Part shown: positions 32,060 to 41,370 of the stretch, one piece after another
Position numbering within the stretch: position 1 is the stretch's first letter
Layout: every line of letters begins with the position of its first letter
Source: Dialister succinatiphilus YIT 11850
GTDB taxonomy: Bacteria; Bacillota; Negativicutes; Veillonellales; Dialisteraceae
Direction of reading: 5' to 3'
Length of the DNA stretch: 64,000 nucleotides
Assembly: GCF_000242435.1 (NCBI RefSeq)
Contig: NZ_JH591189.1
Location: 177,235-241,234, forward strand
Notes under the pieces: generated by a model
Databases searched by the model: none
Seen by the model: only the letters and a program-made list of their open reading frames with translations
What the model was told of the DNA's origin: nothing
Program-made: the position numbers and the translations under genes

Positions 32060-33667
32060 ATGGCATATGGAAATAAAAATACAACCGATAACTTTTATTA
32101 TCTGGTGAGGGAGACATGTAAGGGGCTTAACGGCAATGATGGCTGGAATCAAGTGGACAATTATTTAGATAAGCAGCTTGAACAGATGGACAAATCCATT
32201 GATTCAATGATCAAGAACTTTGCCTTAAAGAGAATACACTGTCCTACTGAGAATCCCAGGCTTGTTTCTCTTTTAGAAAAGCTGGAAAGAGTATTGCTTA
32301 AGGGAAAAGAAAACACTCCTTCGGAGGGGGAGGAGGAGGTTTTAGGGGAAATTCGAAACCTTCTTGGCATGGAGAAAATTCATGACAAGTCTTTTAATAA
32401 TTGGGCAGGAGCAAAGGTGGCTGCGGGAAATAAGGGACGGATGAATTTACCGACTTTATTTCTGCTTTGTGCTTATTATCACAGGCCGTTGGAGGATCTG
32501 GTTCATCTTCCGCAGCTGGATTCTCCGATTATGGATGCATTGAAGGATAGCTGCTCTAAGGATGAGTCTTTGCATATATGCATTGACAGAAATGCCAGAG
32601 ATGCGGCGGCTAAGCCACAGGAGGAAAGAAATATTTTTGACCAGGCTCCTTTCATGGCTGAAGTCAAGGGAAAATACGGAACTGTTAAATCTTTCCGCTG
32701 GGAGGATTTGAAGGCTGTCAATGAAATGGCAAATGCTGAAAGGGACAGTTTCATGATTCACGAAATCCTGGGGCAGAAAGAACGTAACCATGGCGTCAGG
32801 CAGAGAATGGAGGACCTTTCATCTTATAGGGAGCTGGTTGTCAAAATGAATGGAGATCGGGTAGATGCACTTTTCCGTGAGTCCGGAGACAATGAGAGAG
32901 CACAACTTGATTACTTTTTATTTGCTCGATACATGGCTGATGAACTGTTAAAAGTAATACAAAATGATTTTAAGACAGATGTTCTTTTCCCGGAGAATGG
33001 GAAAGGAGGCTTTGAGTATCACAAGGAAAGATTTAATAAAAGCAGAGATGAGGTGTATCGAAAAGCCAGATACCATTGGCTGGACAGTCGGTATGACAAA
33101 GAAGGTGAAAATCGGAGCTGGAAGGTGGATCGCAGGTCCCATTCTTTGGACTTGATAGGAGTCTTATGTTTTGATGCCTTTGGCTTTAATCCTTTGAAAT
33201 CGTATTCCATGGATGCATCTTCCTTTACGATGGGCAGCGGCGGATATGATAGCAAGGATGCGAGGAGTTCTGTATTCCGGATATATTTTGGCTGCAGTCG
33301 AATCCTTTGGGAATTGTTTAGCCAGGGACCATGGAAAAATTGGAAGAAAGGAAAGCCTGTTTCACCGCAACTGGAGCTGGGGCAGTTAGTCCAGTCTTTT
33401 AAAAATAAATTATCCAGTGAGCCGGAGCTGCAGAAATGCATACAGAATGGAATCTGTCAGTTACAGCCTGCTGCTTATTCCTGTTTCATGGCTATAAGTG
33501 ATGGCCTTTCAGAAAATATTCTTACACGATTGGCGAAAGATAGTAAAAATGGCCCTTATGTGCTGCTCATGCTGGCATTCGGCATGATGGAGAATATGTC
33601 AAAGGTGGACTCTTATATGAAAGATGCAGTTACCGGTATTTATGGAAAGGAGGAGTACCATGACTGA
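32060..33667 (+). CDS. Unknown protein with XRE-like remnant, 535 aa
   Basis: Start at 32060 (AAAGGAG upstream at about 32043); a frame from 32030 is possible but less well supported. Family not recognised. Residues about 115-160 (KSFNNWAGAKVAAGNKGRMN then LPTLFLLCAYYHRPLEDLV) look like the second half of an XRE-type helix-turn-helix: a recognition-helix-like FNNW..GK followed by the usual two packing helices. The rest is helical and charged, with no catalytic motif I can name. TATAAT at 32004-32009 may give a local promoter. Its stop overlaps the next start by 8 bp, so these two proteins are translationally coupled and probably interact. Confidence 0.65.
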   Translation: MAYGNKNTTDNFYYLVRETCKGLNGNDGWNQVDNYLDKQLEQMDKSIDSMIKNFALKRIHCPTENPRLVSLLEKLERVLLKGKENTPSEGEEEVLGEIRNLLGMEKIHDKSFNNWAGAKVAAGNKGRMNLPTLFLLCAYYHRPLEDLVHLPQLDSPIMDALKDSCSKDESLHICIDRNARDAAAKPQEERNIFDQAPFMAEVKGKYGTVKSFRWEDLKAVNEMANAERDSFMIHEILGQKERNHGVRQRMEDLSSYRELVVKMNGDRVDALFRESGDNERAQLDYFLFARYMADELLKVIQNDFKTDVLFPENGKGGFEYHKERFNKSRDEVYRKARYHWLDSRYDKEGENRSWKVDRRSHSLDLIGVLCFDAFGFNPLKSYSMDASSFTMGSGGYDSKDARSSVFRIYFGCSRILWELFSQGPWKNWKKGKPVSPQLELGQLVQSFKNKLSSEPELQKCIQNGICQLQPAAYSCFMAISDGLSENILTRLAKDSKNGPYVLLMLAFGMMENMSKVDSYMKDAVTGIYGKEEYHD

Positions 33668-36530
33668 AAGAGGGAGTTATGATGAGGAGTTTTGGAGGAA
33701 GATTCCTTTATACAATGGACATACAGGGAGATTGGATGATGCAGGTGTCTACAAATTGGAAGGAGACGAAACACATCCACGCAGATTAGTGATTACGTGC
33801 TTTTACCCTGCTTTCATTGATGCTGCTATCAGTACTAATATACATGCCTGGTTTGTTTTTGCTTCAGCACATGGACTATGTCGGTCAGAGAAAGACTTTC
33901 GTATCAAACTTGCGGAGATGGAGTGCAGCACTTCATCTCGTAATATTCTCGATTATATGAAAGGCGAAAAGGGAGCATGGAATGGAAATCTGACTCATCA
34001 ATTCAGCAAACCGGTATCTGTGCTGGCTTTTGCCAAATCATTGGCTTGTGCGATCAGCCAGCTGACCGGTCAGATAGTGGGCATGGGAGATATCCTTGGC
34101 CTGCCGCCAGCAGATACAGACAAAGCAGTGCTGGCTTCCTGCTTGAAGAAGTTGGGCTGCGACAGAGCGGACATAAATACAGAAAAATTGCTTAACAGAT
34201 GCCGGGATAAAGAAATGGAGCTGGCTAAAAAGATATTTTCTGCTTCTTTGGAAACGGAGCGAAAACGGCTGAGCCAGTCGGAATTTGTTAATTATGTGAA
34301 ATCCCTTGTTAGTCATTTTGAGAAGAATTTACCTGGTGAAAGCTTGTCTAATGAGGAAAGCAGATTCTTCAAAAATGCCCGTGATGACGCTGCAGAAAAG
34401 GTATTTTCTGATAGACAAAAGGAAAGGCTTATGGAAAAGCAGCCAGTAGAAGAATGGTTGGACTGCCTTCTTGCCCGATACCTGACAGGAAGCGAGAGTC
34501 GGATATCCTATGAAAAGGCTAACCATCTTTTTAGGCAAATAACGGAACTGGTCAGGGAAACAGGCTTGTCCTTTCTGGATGAATCTCATATGGCAGATTC
34601 TGATTTCCATGCTTATGGTTATGAAAAAAAAGATGGCAGGTGGACCTTCAGCGGTAAACTGGGTCAGGGGATTTTGCACAAAATCAAAGATAACTGGAAG
34701 CTTTGGGCTCTTCTTCATGGAAGTGCCGCAGTTTTTTCTAAAACGGATCCGCTCCCCAATGAGATAGCAGAATACTGTGATTTCTGGGATCAGATTCTTT
34801 CCAAGAATCGTTTGGATTGGAGAGAAACAGGGCAGGAATCTTCCCTTCAATGGGCGTATGAGCCTGGTTTGGAGGAATGGATGAATCATATGGCAGAGGA
34901 AAGTACGATTTCAGCTATTTGGGAACATGCAGATTCTGAAGCTGATTTGCAGGATATTTTTCATAGGCAGAAATTATTTCTGAAGGATATTCTGGAGAAC
35001 GATAAAAATAGGGGAAAACAGTTTTGGAATCAGCTGGAGGAATCTTATAAAGGCCTTTGGACGGCGTTGGTCAAATTGGTACGGCAGGAACGAATGATTG
35101 TGAGAGGCGAAGCTAATTTCCGGCTGGATATGGAGAAGCGGTATCCCGATGCAATTCCTTTCCTTCTGGATGACAGCCGGTCATGGGAGAAAGCGGAAGA
35201 AAAATGGGAAGGCCTTTTTGCGGGAATCCCTGGATGCCAAAGGTTTCTTACAGATAAGTCGGAAGCAAACTTATGGGAAGGTAAAGAATTTGCTCTTCGC
35301 CAAGCGGCGGATTTCATCCTGCGAAAAGAAGATGTCTCTTATTGGTGGAAGCAAAAAGCTGCTGACTTGAAGGTGCAAAGAGAGAGGCTGCCACTTGATT
35401 TCTCTGCAAAGTTGGAATTGTTTTGGGCGGCAGCGAATATTGGGATTGACACATGTCCGGTCAGCTTGTCTTTTCCGGAAAAGGTAAAGAAGATGTCAAT
35501 CAATAAGGGGCAGGAATCCCATGAGAAGATGATGCCAGACAGAGAATTTATGGAAAAATTATTTGACTATTACCGGGCACCTTTAAAACCTTATACATTT
35601 ACAGGGCTTGAGAAGAAGGAATGGATGCTGGTTAAGATTTTATTCTTCTGTCTGGATAAGGAAAGTATCAAGACATACATAGGTAATTTTTCTCCAAAGG
35701 CAAGGGACAGCAGGAATATGGACAACTGGATCAAGAAAGTTTGTGATAGGGCTCATAAGGGAAAGACAGATACGTATACCATGGAACTGCAGGGAAAAGA
35801 CAGGGATATTGAGCAGGTTAATAGCTGGGCAGAAGCATCCCTTCCAGGAAGAATCAGAGGCTTTCACAGAGATCAGTATTACTCCTATCTGGCGGAGATG
35901 GACGGAGAAATATCTACACACTTTGATGTGTCTCTTATGACAGGAGAGTGTTTATCTTTTGGTGAATGCGGATCGGTACCTTGGTACCATCAGTTTCCGG
36001 AAATCAAGGAAGTGGTTTTTAAAGCGGACAGGCTGTTTTTTATTCGTGAGAAACAACAGGGAGACCGGGAGCTGATCGTGTGGGAAGATAAAAATGGGGA
36101 CTTGTCAGTTACAGTGTACAGAGGACAGGCAGATGGAGATGAAGAGAAATGGGCGGTTCCTGCGACGGGAAATGATGAAATACCTGGCTCTTCCGGTATA
36201 CAAATGGATTTCCGTCATCCATCTTTTTATTTCAGCTTAGGAATCCCTCTTTGCTCCTGGATTGGAAAGGAAGGAGAAAAGGAGCAGCTTGTCCTACTGC
36301 ACAGTCATTCCTATGATCTCGCAATTTGGCCCTCTAGGGAAAAATTATCCTGGAAGAGGAATCATGGAAGAATTGATGCTTATACAGAAGAAATCAGGAA
36401 GAAAGGCATCCCCGTCCGTTTTACCCAGGTGTTTGGCTCCGTGGCAAGGGTAAAGGAAATTTACGCATATGCAGAAAATCCGCGGCTGGAAATTCATTTG
36501 AACAGGGATTACTGCGGCTTGGATCTTTGA
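33660..36530 (+). CDS. Unknown large protein with XRE-like segment, 956 aa
   Basis: ATG at 33660 has AAAGGAGG 7 bp upstream and lies inside the end of the preceding gene. No known family recognised. Residues about 75-165 contain an XRE-like layout (FRIKLAEMECSTSSRNILDY then VSVLAFAKSLACAISQLTG and GMGDILGLP). The long middle is Trp-, Lys- and Glu-rich and predicted helical; the last 250 residues alternate hydrophobic positions suggestive of beta-sheets (EVVFKADRLFFIREKQQ, ELIVWEDKNGDLSVTVY), perhaps a propeller or sandwich. No Walker, nuclease or membrane motifs. Last gene of the XRE-UvrD unit and ends in a terminator; likely the structural or effector subunit. Confidence 0.65.
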   Translation: MTERGSYDEEFWRKIPLYNGHTGRLDDAGVYKLEGDETHPRRLVITCFYPAFIDAAISTNIHAWFVFASAHGLCRSEKDFRIKLAEMECSTSSRNILDYMKGEKGAWNGNLTHQFSKPVSVLAFAKSLACAISQLTGQIVGMGDILGLPPADTDKAVLASCLKKLGCDRADINTEKLLNRCRDKEMELAKKIFSASLETERKRLSQSEFVNYVKSLVSHFEKNLPGESLSNEESRFFKNARDDAAEKVFSDRQKERLMEKQPVEEWLDCLLARYLTGSESRISYEKANHLFRQITELVRETGLSFLDESHMADSDFHAYGYEKKDGRWTFSGKLGQGILHKIKDNWKLWALLHGSAAVFSKTDPLPNEIAEYCDFWDQILSKNRLDWRETGQESSLQWAYEPGLEEWMNHMAEESTISAIWEHADSEADLQDIFHRQKLFLKDILENDKNRGKQFWNQLEESYKGLWTALVKLVRQERMIVRGEANFRLDMEKRYPDAIPFLLDDSRSWEKAEEKWEGLFAGIPGCQRFLTDKSEANLWEGKEFALRQAADFILRKEDVSYWWKQKAADLKVQRERLPLDFSAKLELFWAAANIGIDTCPVSLSFPEKVKKMSINKGQESHEKMMPDREFMEKLFDYYRAPLKPYTFTGLEKKEWMLVKILFFCLDKESIKTYIGNFSPKARDSRNMDNWIKKVCDRAHKGKTDTYTMELQGKDRDIEQVNSWAEASLPGRIRGFHRDQYYSYLAEMDGEISTHFDVSLMTGECLSFGECGSVPWYHQFPEIKEVVFKADRLFFIREKQQGDRELIVWEDKNGDLSVTVYRGQADGDEEKWAVPATGNDEIPGSSGIQMDFRHPSFYFSLGIPLCSWIGKEGEKEQLVLLHSHSYDLAIWPSREKLSWKRNHGRIDAYTEEIRKKGIPVRFTQVFGSVARVKEIYAYAENPRLEIHLNRDYCGLDL

Positions 36531-36550
36531 AATACATACTATTTACTGAA

Positions 36551-36574
36551 ACGTCTGCTTCGCAGGCGTTTTTT
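36551..36574 (+). terminator. Terminator of XRE-UvrD unit
   Basis: ACGTCTGC-TTC-GCAGGCGT (one G-U pair) followed by TTTTT, 20 bp after the 956-aa gene. Confidence 0.8.
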
Positions 36575-36727
36575 GCTGCATAGGTAAAAATTACAGATAA
36601 ATAGAAATTTAATATTAACTTGTTACGGTGCAAAATCATACTTTTCTTTATACTATATGTAAATTAAGAACAGCGAAGCTGAAAGACTGGCGAGACACCG
36701 GCTTCATTTTTACAAGGAGGTATGACA

Positions 36728-37057
36728 ATGACTCAAAACAAGAGCTTTAACCAAACGGCTAACAGAGCGGGAGAAGAATACGAAGATGAATGTGAAGACG
36801 CATATGATGAAGAACGAGAATACGAGGAAGCGTGTGAACGTGAGGAAGAACGCGAACGTGAGGAAGAAATGAGACGTTATGAGTTAGGAAAACGTGAGCG
36901 GGAAGCACTTCTGGGTTACGATGAACCAGAAGATAGAATAATGGAAACCAGTGAATTTGTTGGGTCATACGATAACTGGTTGAGAGAAATTGCTGAGGGT
37001 GGTGATTGTGGCGTTCATGAAGGCAGATACTATGACTACTTCGGAAATGAAATCTGA
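36728..37057 (+). CDS. Acidic Glu-rich protein, 109 aa
   Basis: Start at 36728, 7 bp after AAGGAGG; an ATG at 36722 is too close. The middle (residues 18-60) is almost entirely Glu, Arg and Tyr (EEYEDECEDAYDEEREYEEA), which would form a highly charged helix. No signal peptide. Family unknown. First gene of a seven-gene envelope-type operon, preceded by a weak GAAGC...GCTTC stem at about 36675-36703. Could be a low-complexity scaffold or regulator; composition alone gives no function. Confidence 0.6.
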   Translation: MTQNKSFNQTANRAGEEYEDECEDAYDEEREYEEACEREEEREREEEMRRYELGKREREALLGYDEPEDRIMETSEFVGSYDNWLREIAEGGDCGVHEGRYYDYFGNEI

Positions 37058-37094
37058 ATGATTTGGCAGGAAGGAAATTTTAAAGGAGGACAAT

Positions 37095-37835
37095 ATGAAA
37101 AGGATCAAAATCGGTATGATGGCTTTGGCCGTAGCGGCGGTGCTTGCTACTGCATCGGGATGTGGCACAAGCAAGTTGGAAGGAGAGTGGACCGCCCAGG
37201 ATAAGGTTGCACTTGAACCCGAAAAGAAGTTTGACAGTCCAGGCTTCCAGAATGTGGTCATTGAAAAGAAAGGGGGCCGCTATGAAGTCACCAATGTGAT
37301 TTACTCGTATGGGGAGAAGTATCGTGTACGTACTTATTCCGGCTATGGCCCGGATACAACAGATTCCGGTGTAAAGTGCCTGGTAGATACTACGGATATG
37401 TGGGGAGCTATTGCAGGTTTTAAGAAAGCGCCTCAGGAAAAAACATTTGGCTTGACGGATTATGAATATACGCTTTATCCAGACTATCTTATGTATAAGT
37501 CCTTTGCAGATGAAAATGAGAACAGCAAGAACAACAAGAGCAGTAAGAATGACAATGTGATTACTGCATTTGGCAGGAACGGGAATTATCGGATTTTCTT
37601 TGATGATAAGAAGGATAGTCTGAAGATGACGAACCCGGCAGGAAAAACCATTACGCTTACAAGGGCAAAGAAAGGAGCACTTGAAGAGTATGAAAAGAGT
37701 ATGCGGAATGCAATCAGCGAGTACCGGAAGGCTATTGATAACAAATGGAAGACAGAAGCGGAAAACGGACATATCTTTGGACCGCATCCCACTTTGACCG
37801 GTGACATCAAATTCCATGATGACATTAAAGACTAA
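37095..37835 (+). CDS. Lipoprotein, 246 aa
   Basis: Signal peptide with lipobox: MKRIKIGMMALAVAAVLATA then SGC, predicting lipidation at Cys23 and membrane anchoring. AAAGGAGG upstream. The mature part starts GTSKLEGEW and alternates strands and charged loops (VVIEKKGGRYEVTNVIYSYG; NGNYRIFFDDKKDSLKMTNP), resembling small lipocalin-like or DUF-type stress lipoproteins, but I do not recognise a family. Member of the envelope operon 36,728-41,306. Confidence 0.7.
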   Translation: MKRIKIGMMALAVAAVLATASGCGTSKLEGEWTAQDKVALEPEKKFDSPGFQNVVIEKKGGRYEVTNVIYSYGEKYRVRTYSGYGPDTTDSGVKCLVDTTDMWGAIAGFKKAPQEKTFGLTDYEYTLYPDYLMYKSFADENENSKNNKSSKNDNVITAFGRNGNYRIFFDDKKDSLKMTNPAGKTITLTRAKKGALEEYEKSMRNAISEYRKAIDNKWKTEAENGHIFGPHPTLTGDIKFHDDIKD

Positions 37836-37861
37836 AGGTTCCAGTCAGAAAGGAGAAGAAA

Positions 37862-38479
37862 ATGAATACATTAAATAAATCTCTGAAACTTATGCTTGTT
37901 GGTGCTGCGGCCTGTGCGTCTCTGGTGATGGCAGGATGCAGTTCCGACGGGAAACAGGTTTCCCTCCATGATGCTTATGAAAGTAAAATTGCAGAAGTGG
38001 AAAAAGATGTGGATGCAAACGGTAAAGCACTGAGCGATGCAGATGCGAAACTGGGTGAGTACTACAAGAAGGATCCGGTGAAATACAGGGCACTGGATCC
38101 GGCAAAACATCCGGGAAATTTGTCATGGATGTCAAATGATTACACACTGCAGGAAGGTCAGGATGCAATGGATGCGGTGAATGAGGTATACAAATCTGTT
38201 GAATCCAATGTAAAGGCACTTCATCAGGACCAGGCCAAGTTCGGGTCAATTCATGATGAACTGATAAAACGGAATAATGACCTCTATCTGAAAAGCATGG
38301 GACGCACGCCTCAAAAAGGAAAGGGGGAGGCAGTGAATTATGAAGCTTTTGCTAAAAGAGCCGGTAACGATGGGGTTGGTATCTATAATATGGAGCAGTC
38401 TTCTAAATTGCTGAAGCTGAAGCAGTTCCTTGAAAATGATCTGGAATTCCCCAAAGGTCGTTTCAAAGATACAAAATAG
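37862..38479 (+). CDS. Lipoprotein, 205 aa
   Basis: Signal sequence with lipobox (LVMAGC; lipid Cys at residue 25) after MNTLNKSLKLMLVGAAACAS. AAAGGAGA 6 bp upstream and only 26 bp after the previous gene. Mature part is helical and Lys/Asp-rich (ESKIAEVEKDVDANGKALSD, KSVESNVKALHQDQAKFGS) and could form a coiled bundle. Family not recognised; envelope location is the only firm statement. Confidence 0.7.
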   Translation: MNTLNKSLKLMLVGAAACASLVMAGCSSDGKQVSLHDAYESKIAEVEKDVDANGKALSDADAKLGEYYKKDPVKYRALDPAKHPGNLSWMSNDYTLQEGQDAMDAVNEVYKSVESNVKALHQDQAKFGSIHDELIKRNNDLYLKSMGRTPQKGKGEAVNYEAFAKRAGNDGVGIYNMEQSSKLLKLKQFLENDLEFPKGRFKDTK

Positions 38480-38591
38480 CAGGAATGTCAGGCATGCCCC
38501 GAAAAATTTGCATCGGGGCATAAAGCATGTAATAATAAAGGTATATAATATAAAAGACCAGCAGCAAAGGATTGGCAAAGGGGAGAAAGAA

Positions 38592-39272
38592 ATGAATACT
38601 TTGAAGAAAACAGTATTGGGAGCGTGCATGGTACTGGCTGCTTTTGGTGCAGCATTGCCAGCAAAGGCGGCTGACACATATACCTTTCTAGATGGAGTCC
38701 AGCCAACGGCAGATGCAGTATCTTTTCTGAACAACTATGGGTTTAGCTATGCAGGTGGAACCCAGTATGAATCTGTTTATAATTCTAAAGACAAAAGCAT
38801 TACAGTGCTGACTGATACGGGAAGTAATTACATCTACGATATTTTCTTTCGGAAAGGCACTACGGATAAAGGTATTAAGATTGGCAGGAGCACAGTGGCG
38901 GATGTCATGAATGTTTATGGTCCGGTTCGAGGTATTAATACGAACAGTGTGGATTACCTGAGCTTCACCAATGAAAGTATTTATCAGGGTTTCAGAGAAA
39001 TGGGCTTCAATCCCGGTGATGATAAAGGTATTTATCTGAATAACCATACATGGGCTGGCTGGGCCAGCAAAGTGGATGTCATTGAATACTTGGCTTCGGA
39101 TGAAACACTTATACAGTTCTCTATCTACCGTATTTCCGAAACAAATCTGAGAAGAGGCATCGTTACGGGATACCGGATCATTTCACCACGCGTAAGCAAC
39201 AGCAATAAGAGGGAAGTCGACTTTTATAATAGGGTGAATGCATTGCAAAATCGTGGAATTCTTAGGAAGTAA
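38592..39272 (+). CDS. Secreted protein, 226 aa
   Basis: ATG at 38592 with GGGGAGAAAG upstream; the frame open to 38430 overlaps the previous gene and is not used. Signal peptide MNTLKKTVLGACMVLAAFGA followed by LPAKA and the mature start ADTYTFLDG. The mature domain has repeated Tyr/Asn-rich strands (YGFSYAGGTQYESVYNSKDK, TDTGSNYIYDIFFRKGT) and the segment IKIGRSTVADVMNVYG, which looks like a small alpha/beta SmpA/OmlA-like repeat. That resemblance is tentative. Confidence 0.65.
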   Translation: MNTLKKTVLGACMVLAAFGAALPAKAADTYTFLDGVQPTADAVSFLNNYGFSYAGGTQYESVYNSKDKSITVLTDTGSNYIYDIFFRKGTTDKGIKIGRSTVADVMNVYGPVRGINTNSVDYLSFTNESIYQGFREMGFNPGDDKGIYLNNHTWAGWASKVDVIEYLASDETLIQFSIYRISETNLRRGIVTGYRIISPRVSNSNKREVDFYNRVNALQNRGILRK

Positions 39273-39334
39273 GGATTGGTACTTGGGCATCAATGGTATA
39301 TTAGCTTTTCGAAAAAAGGGAGAGTATGATTCAT

Positions 39335-39859
39335 ATGAGAATGGAACGAAGCTATAAAGGTATCTTGGCTATCGTGCTGGCAGCAGGCATGTTTGGAAGC
39401 GGTACTGCATTGGCTGCATCCAGCACGTCCGGAACAACAGATGGAGGCGTAACACAAACGGCTCCCGCCAAGACAGATAGCCTGTTTGCTTTAGCAGGGA
39501 CGGCTAAGAATGGGAAAAAGGTATATGTGGCTAAGCCGACACCTCATGCTCTGGAAGAATATAGAAGCATGGATCCTGATAATCAGGATGTCATGCTTAT
39601 GGCGCTGGCCAGGGTAGGGGAAGCTAATGATAAAAAGGCTGAGGTGGAGGTGTATACTTTTATCCGTAGAGCATCGGCACCTAAGAATGTGGTGTTTGTA
39701 AATACTATGAACATGCCAGTACATCAGTTTGTAGGACTGGATTTGAAGAAACATGCCAAAGATCCAACCAGCCTGATTTTTATGAAATACTGGGAGATGG
39801 CATTTAATAAATCCTATGATCTGGAGGATGATTCTCCTGCAGTTCCAGCGCCCTTTTAA
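39335..39859 (+). CDS. Secreted protein, 174 aa
   Basis: Start uncertain between 39326, 39335 and 39341: AAGGGAG lies 3 bp before the first and 12 bp before the second. All give a signal peptide (YKGILAIVLAAGMFGSGTAL then AAS). A Ser/Thr/Gly-rich linker leads to a compact mature domain of about 120 residues (KKVYVAKPTPHALEEYRSMD; VEVYTFIRRASAPKNVVFVN). Family not recognised. Part of the envelope operon. Confidence 0.6.
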   Translation: MRMERSYKGILAIVLAAGMFGSGTALAASSTSGTTDGGVTQTAPAKTDSLFALAGTAKNGKKVYVAKPTPHALEEYRSMDPDNQDVMLMALARVGEANDKKAEVEVYTFIRRASAPKNVVFVNTMNMPVHQFVGLDLKKHAKDPTSLIFMKYWEMAFNKSYDLEDDSPAVPAPF

Positions 39860-39908
39860 TGGGGCCAGAAGGAAAAGGCTTTGAGATGGGTAAAGGTGGG
39901 GATGGCAA

Positions 39909-40376
39909 ATGAGTGATATTATCTCTCTGTTTTTAGGACTGCTGGAATTCGTGTATACTGTTCTGTACGAGCCGGCAGGGTGGCTTATATCAGTAATTCC
40001 ATTCGGCTCTGATTTCGTAGCGTGGAAAGATGGGTTCATTTCTGGCTATGCCAGTACCTACATATTACCCATTATTTTTGATGTAGTAATGACTCTCGTT
40101 GTTTCCGTAGTGGCAGGACCGGAGCTTGGGGGAGGATTTTCAGTTATCAGCAATTTTATTGGTATCATCCATTTCTTTGACCATGTGTGGGAAGGCATAG
40201 CTTGCCTCTTTTGGGGCTTGGTTAAGCTTCCTGTATTTCTTGTACTGTTGGCAGGTTCTGTTGTTGTTCCGCCACTCGTGACGATAGGCATGGTTTTGGC
40301 AGCTATTGAGCTGGTATCCAGAATTTCAAAGCTTCCTTCCGGAAACGTGCTGGATCAGCAGAAGAAGGATAAATAG
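39909..40376 (+). CDS. Integral membrane protein, 155 aa
   Basis: Three or four hydrophobic helices (IISLFLGLLEFVYTVLY; YILPIIFDVVMTLVVSVVAG; ISNFIGIIHFFDHVWEGIAC; LPVFLVLLAGSVVVPPLVTI) and a short polar C-terminus. AGGTGGGG upstream. Family not recognised. The only multi-spanning protein in the operon of secreted and lipoproteins, so it may anchor or export them; this is inference. Confidence 0.65.
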   Translation: MSDIISLFLGLLEFVYTVLYEPAGWLISVIPFGSDFVAWKDGFISGYASTYILPIIFDVVMTLVVSVVAGPELGGGFSVISNFIGIIHFFDHVWEGIACLFWGLVKLPVFLVLLAGSVVVPPLVTIGMVLAAIELVSRISKLPSGNVLDQQKKDK

Positions 40377-40406
40377 AATGGTTTATTTCGGAAAGGGGAG
40401 TAAGCA

Positions 40407-41306
40407 ATGGACAAGAAATTGAAAGTCATATTGATTTCTGCTGTGGTGGTCATGGGTGCTGCAGCGGCAGCGGTACCAGCTTATTGGTCTGGCCTACTGC
40501 ATGGAGGAGACGCAGCCCAGACGGAACCTGCAAAACCTCAAATCAGTATTCTTGCTTTAGGTGAGAAGAGGACTATTTATCCGCCAACCAGGGGAGATGA
40601 ACCAAGTGCATCCTGTGTTTTGGAAGGAGCAGAAGGAAATCATTTTACTATGCACTGCAAAGCATCTGGATTCTATATTACACCGGAGGACAGTGAGGAA
40701 AGAATATATGACAGCGAAGATGCTCCCTATGAACATGGCCGTGTGGAAGTGACGGAAGTGCAGGTGTCTGATCCGTCTTATCGCCTTTGGTCTATTGTGT
40801 ATGACAGCAATGGAAACAGTGGTACTCAGCATGGCTATTGGCTCGTGGGAGAAAAGGATGGACAGTTCATTTCTTATATTACGCCTACTTCAATGAAGGA
40901 AGCAGGGCTTCCCATGCCGGATGCGGAAGACTGGGGTGAAAAGAAAGGTGGTCATAGACTTCGCTTCTATGTGGAAGATGGCATCCTTAAAATGGAGTAT
41001 ACCTTTGAATTTTGGCCGCCCAATGTTTCTCATGCAGAAGCCTGGCGTGTGCTTGACAAGACGGCAGACATACAGTGGGATAATGACAGCGGCGCCTTCC
41101 AGTTGACCAATATTCAGGATGTTGGAGATATGAAGGTATCTCGGGCTAAAGGCTTCGGAAGAGAAATCCAATGGGAGAAAATGACAGACGACGAGAAAAC
41201 TTATTATGAAAACGGACTTAAGGGGTATCGCAACCAGCACCTGACCTATGTGAAGCGGGTCAATCAGTCTTATAGCGCGCTGACGGGTGGCAAGACTCTT
41301 TATTAA
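40407..41306 (+). CDS. Membrane-anchored or secreted protein, 299 aa
   Basis: N-terminal hydrophobic segment (LKVILISAVVVMGAAAAAVP) after MDKK, acting as anchor or signal peptide, then an extracytoplasmic domain of about 260 residues. The mature part is Trp/Tyr-rich and strand-like (FYITPEDSEERIYDSEDAPY, LWSIVYDSNGNSGTQHGYWL, LRFYVEDGILKMEYTFEFWP). AAAGGGGAG upstream. Last gene of the envelope operon, followed by a strong inverted repeat. Family not recognised. Confidence 0.65.
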   Translation: MDKKLKVILISAVVVMGAAAAAVPAYWSGLLHGGDAAQTEPAKPQISILALGEKRTIYPPTRGDEPSASCVLEGAEGNHFTMHCKASGFYITPEDSEERIYDSEDAPYEHGRVEVTEVQVSDPSYRLWSIVYDSNGNSGTQHGYWLVGEKDGQFISYITPTSMKEAGLPMPDAEDWGEKKGGHRLRFYVEDGILKMEYTFEFWPPNVSHAEAWRVLDKTADIQWDNDSGAFQLTNIQDVGDMKVSRAKGFGREIQWEKMTDDEKTYYENGLKGYRNQHLTYVKRVNQSYSALTGGKTLY

Positions 41307-41316
41307 TAAAGTAATA

Positions 41317-41370
41317 ATGGGATGATAAAAGGAAGCATTCGTTTGTCAATGCTTCCTTTTATCATCCCAT
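41317..41370 (+). terminator. 23-bp perfect inverted repeat
   Basis: Arms 41317-41339 and 41348-41370, 8-nt loop. Strong hairpin 11 bp after the envelope operon. It lacks a clean T-run after the stem (GTTTTC), but internal A/T blocks would weaken the hybrid; a terminator is most likely. Confidence 0.7.

Noticed and set aside
33660..33667. Frameshift joining the 535-aa and 956-aa proteins
   Set aside because: The overlap has a strong ribosome site 7 bp before the second start, so normal coupled translation of two genes is more likely.
41317..41370. Miniature transposable element
   Set aside because: The inverted repeat is long but the loop is only 8 nt and there is no target duplication; a terminator for the envelope operon explains it better.
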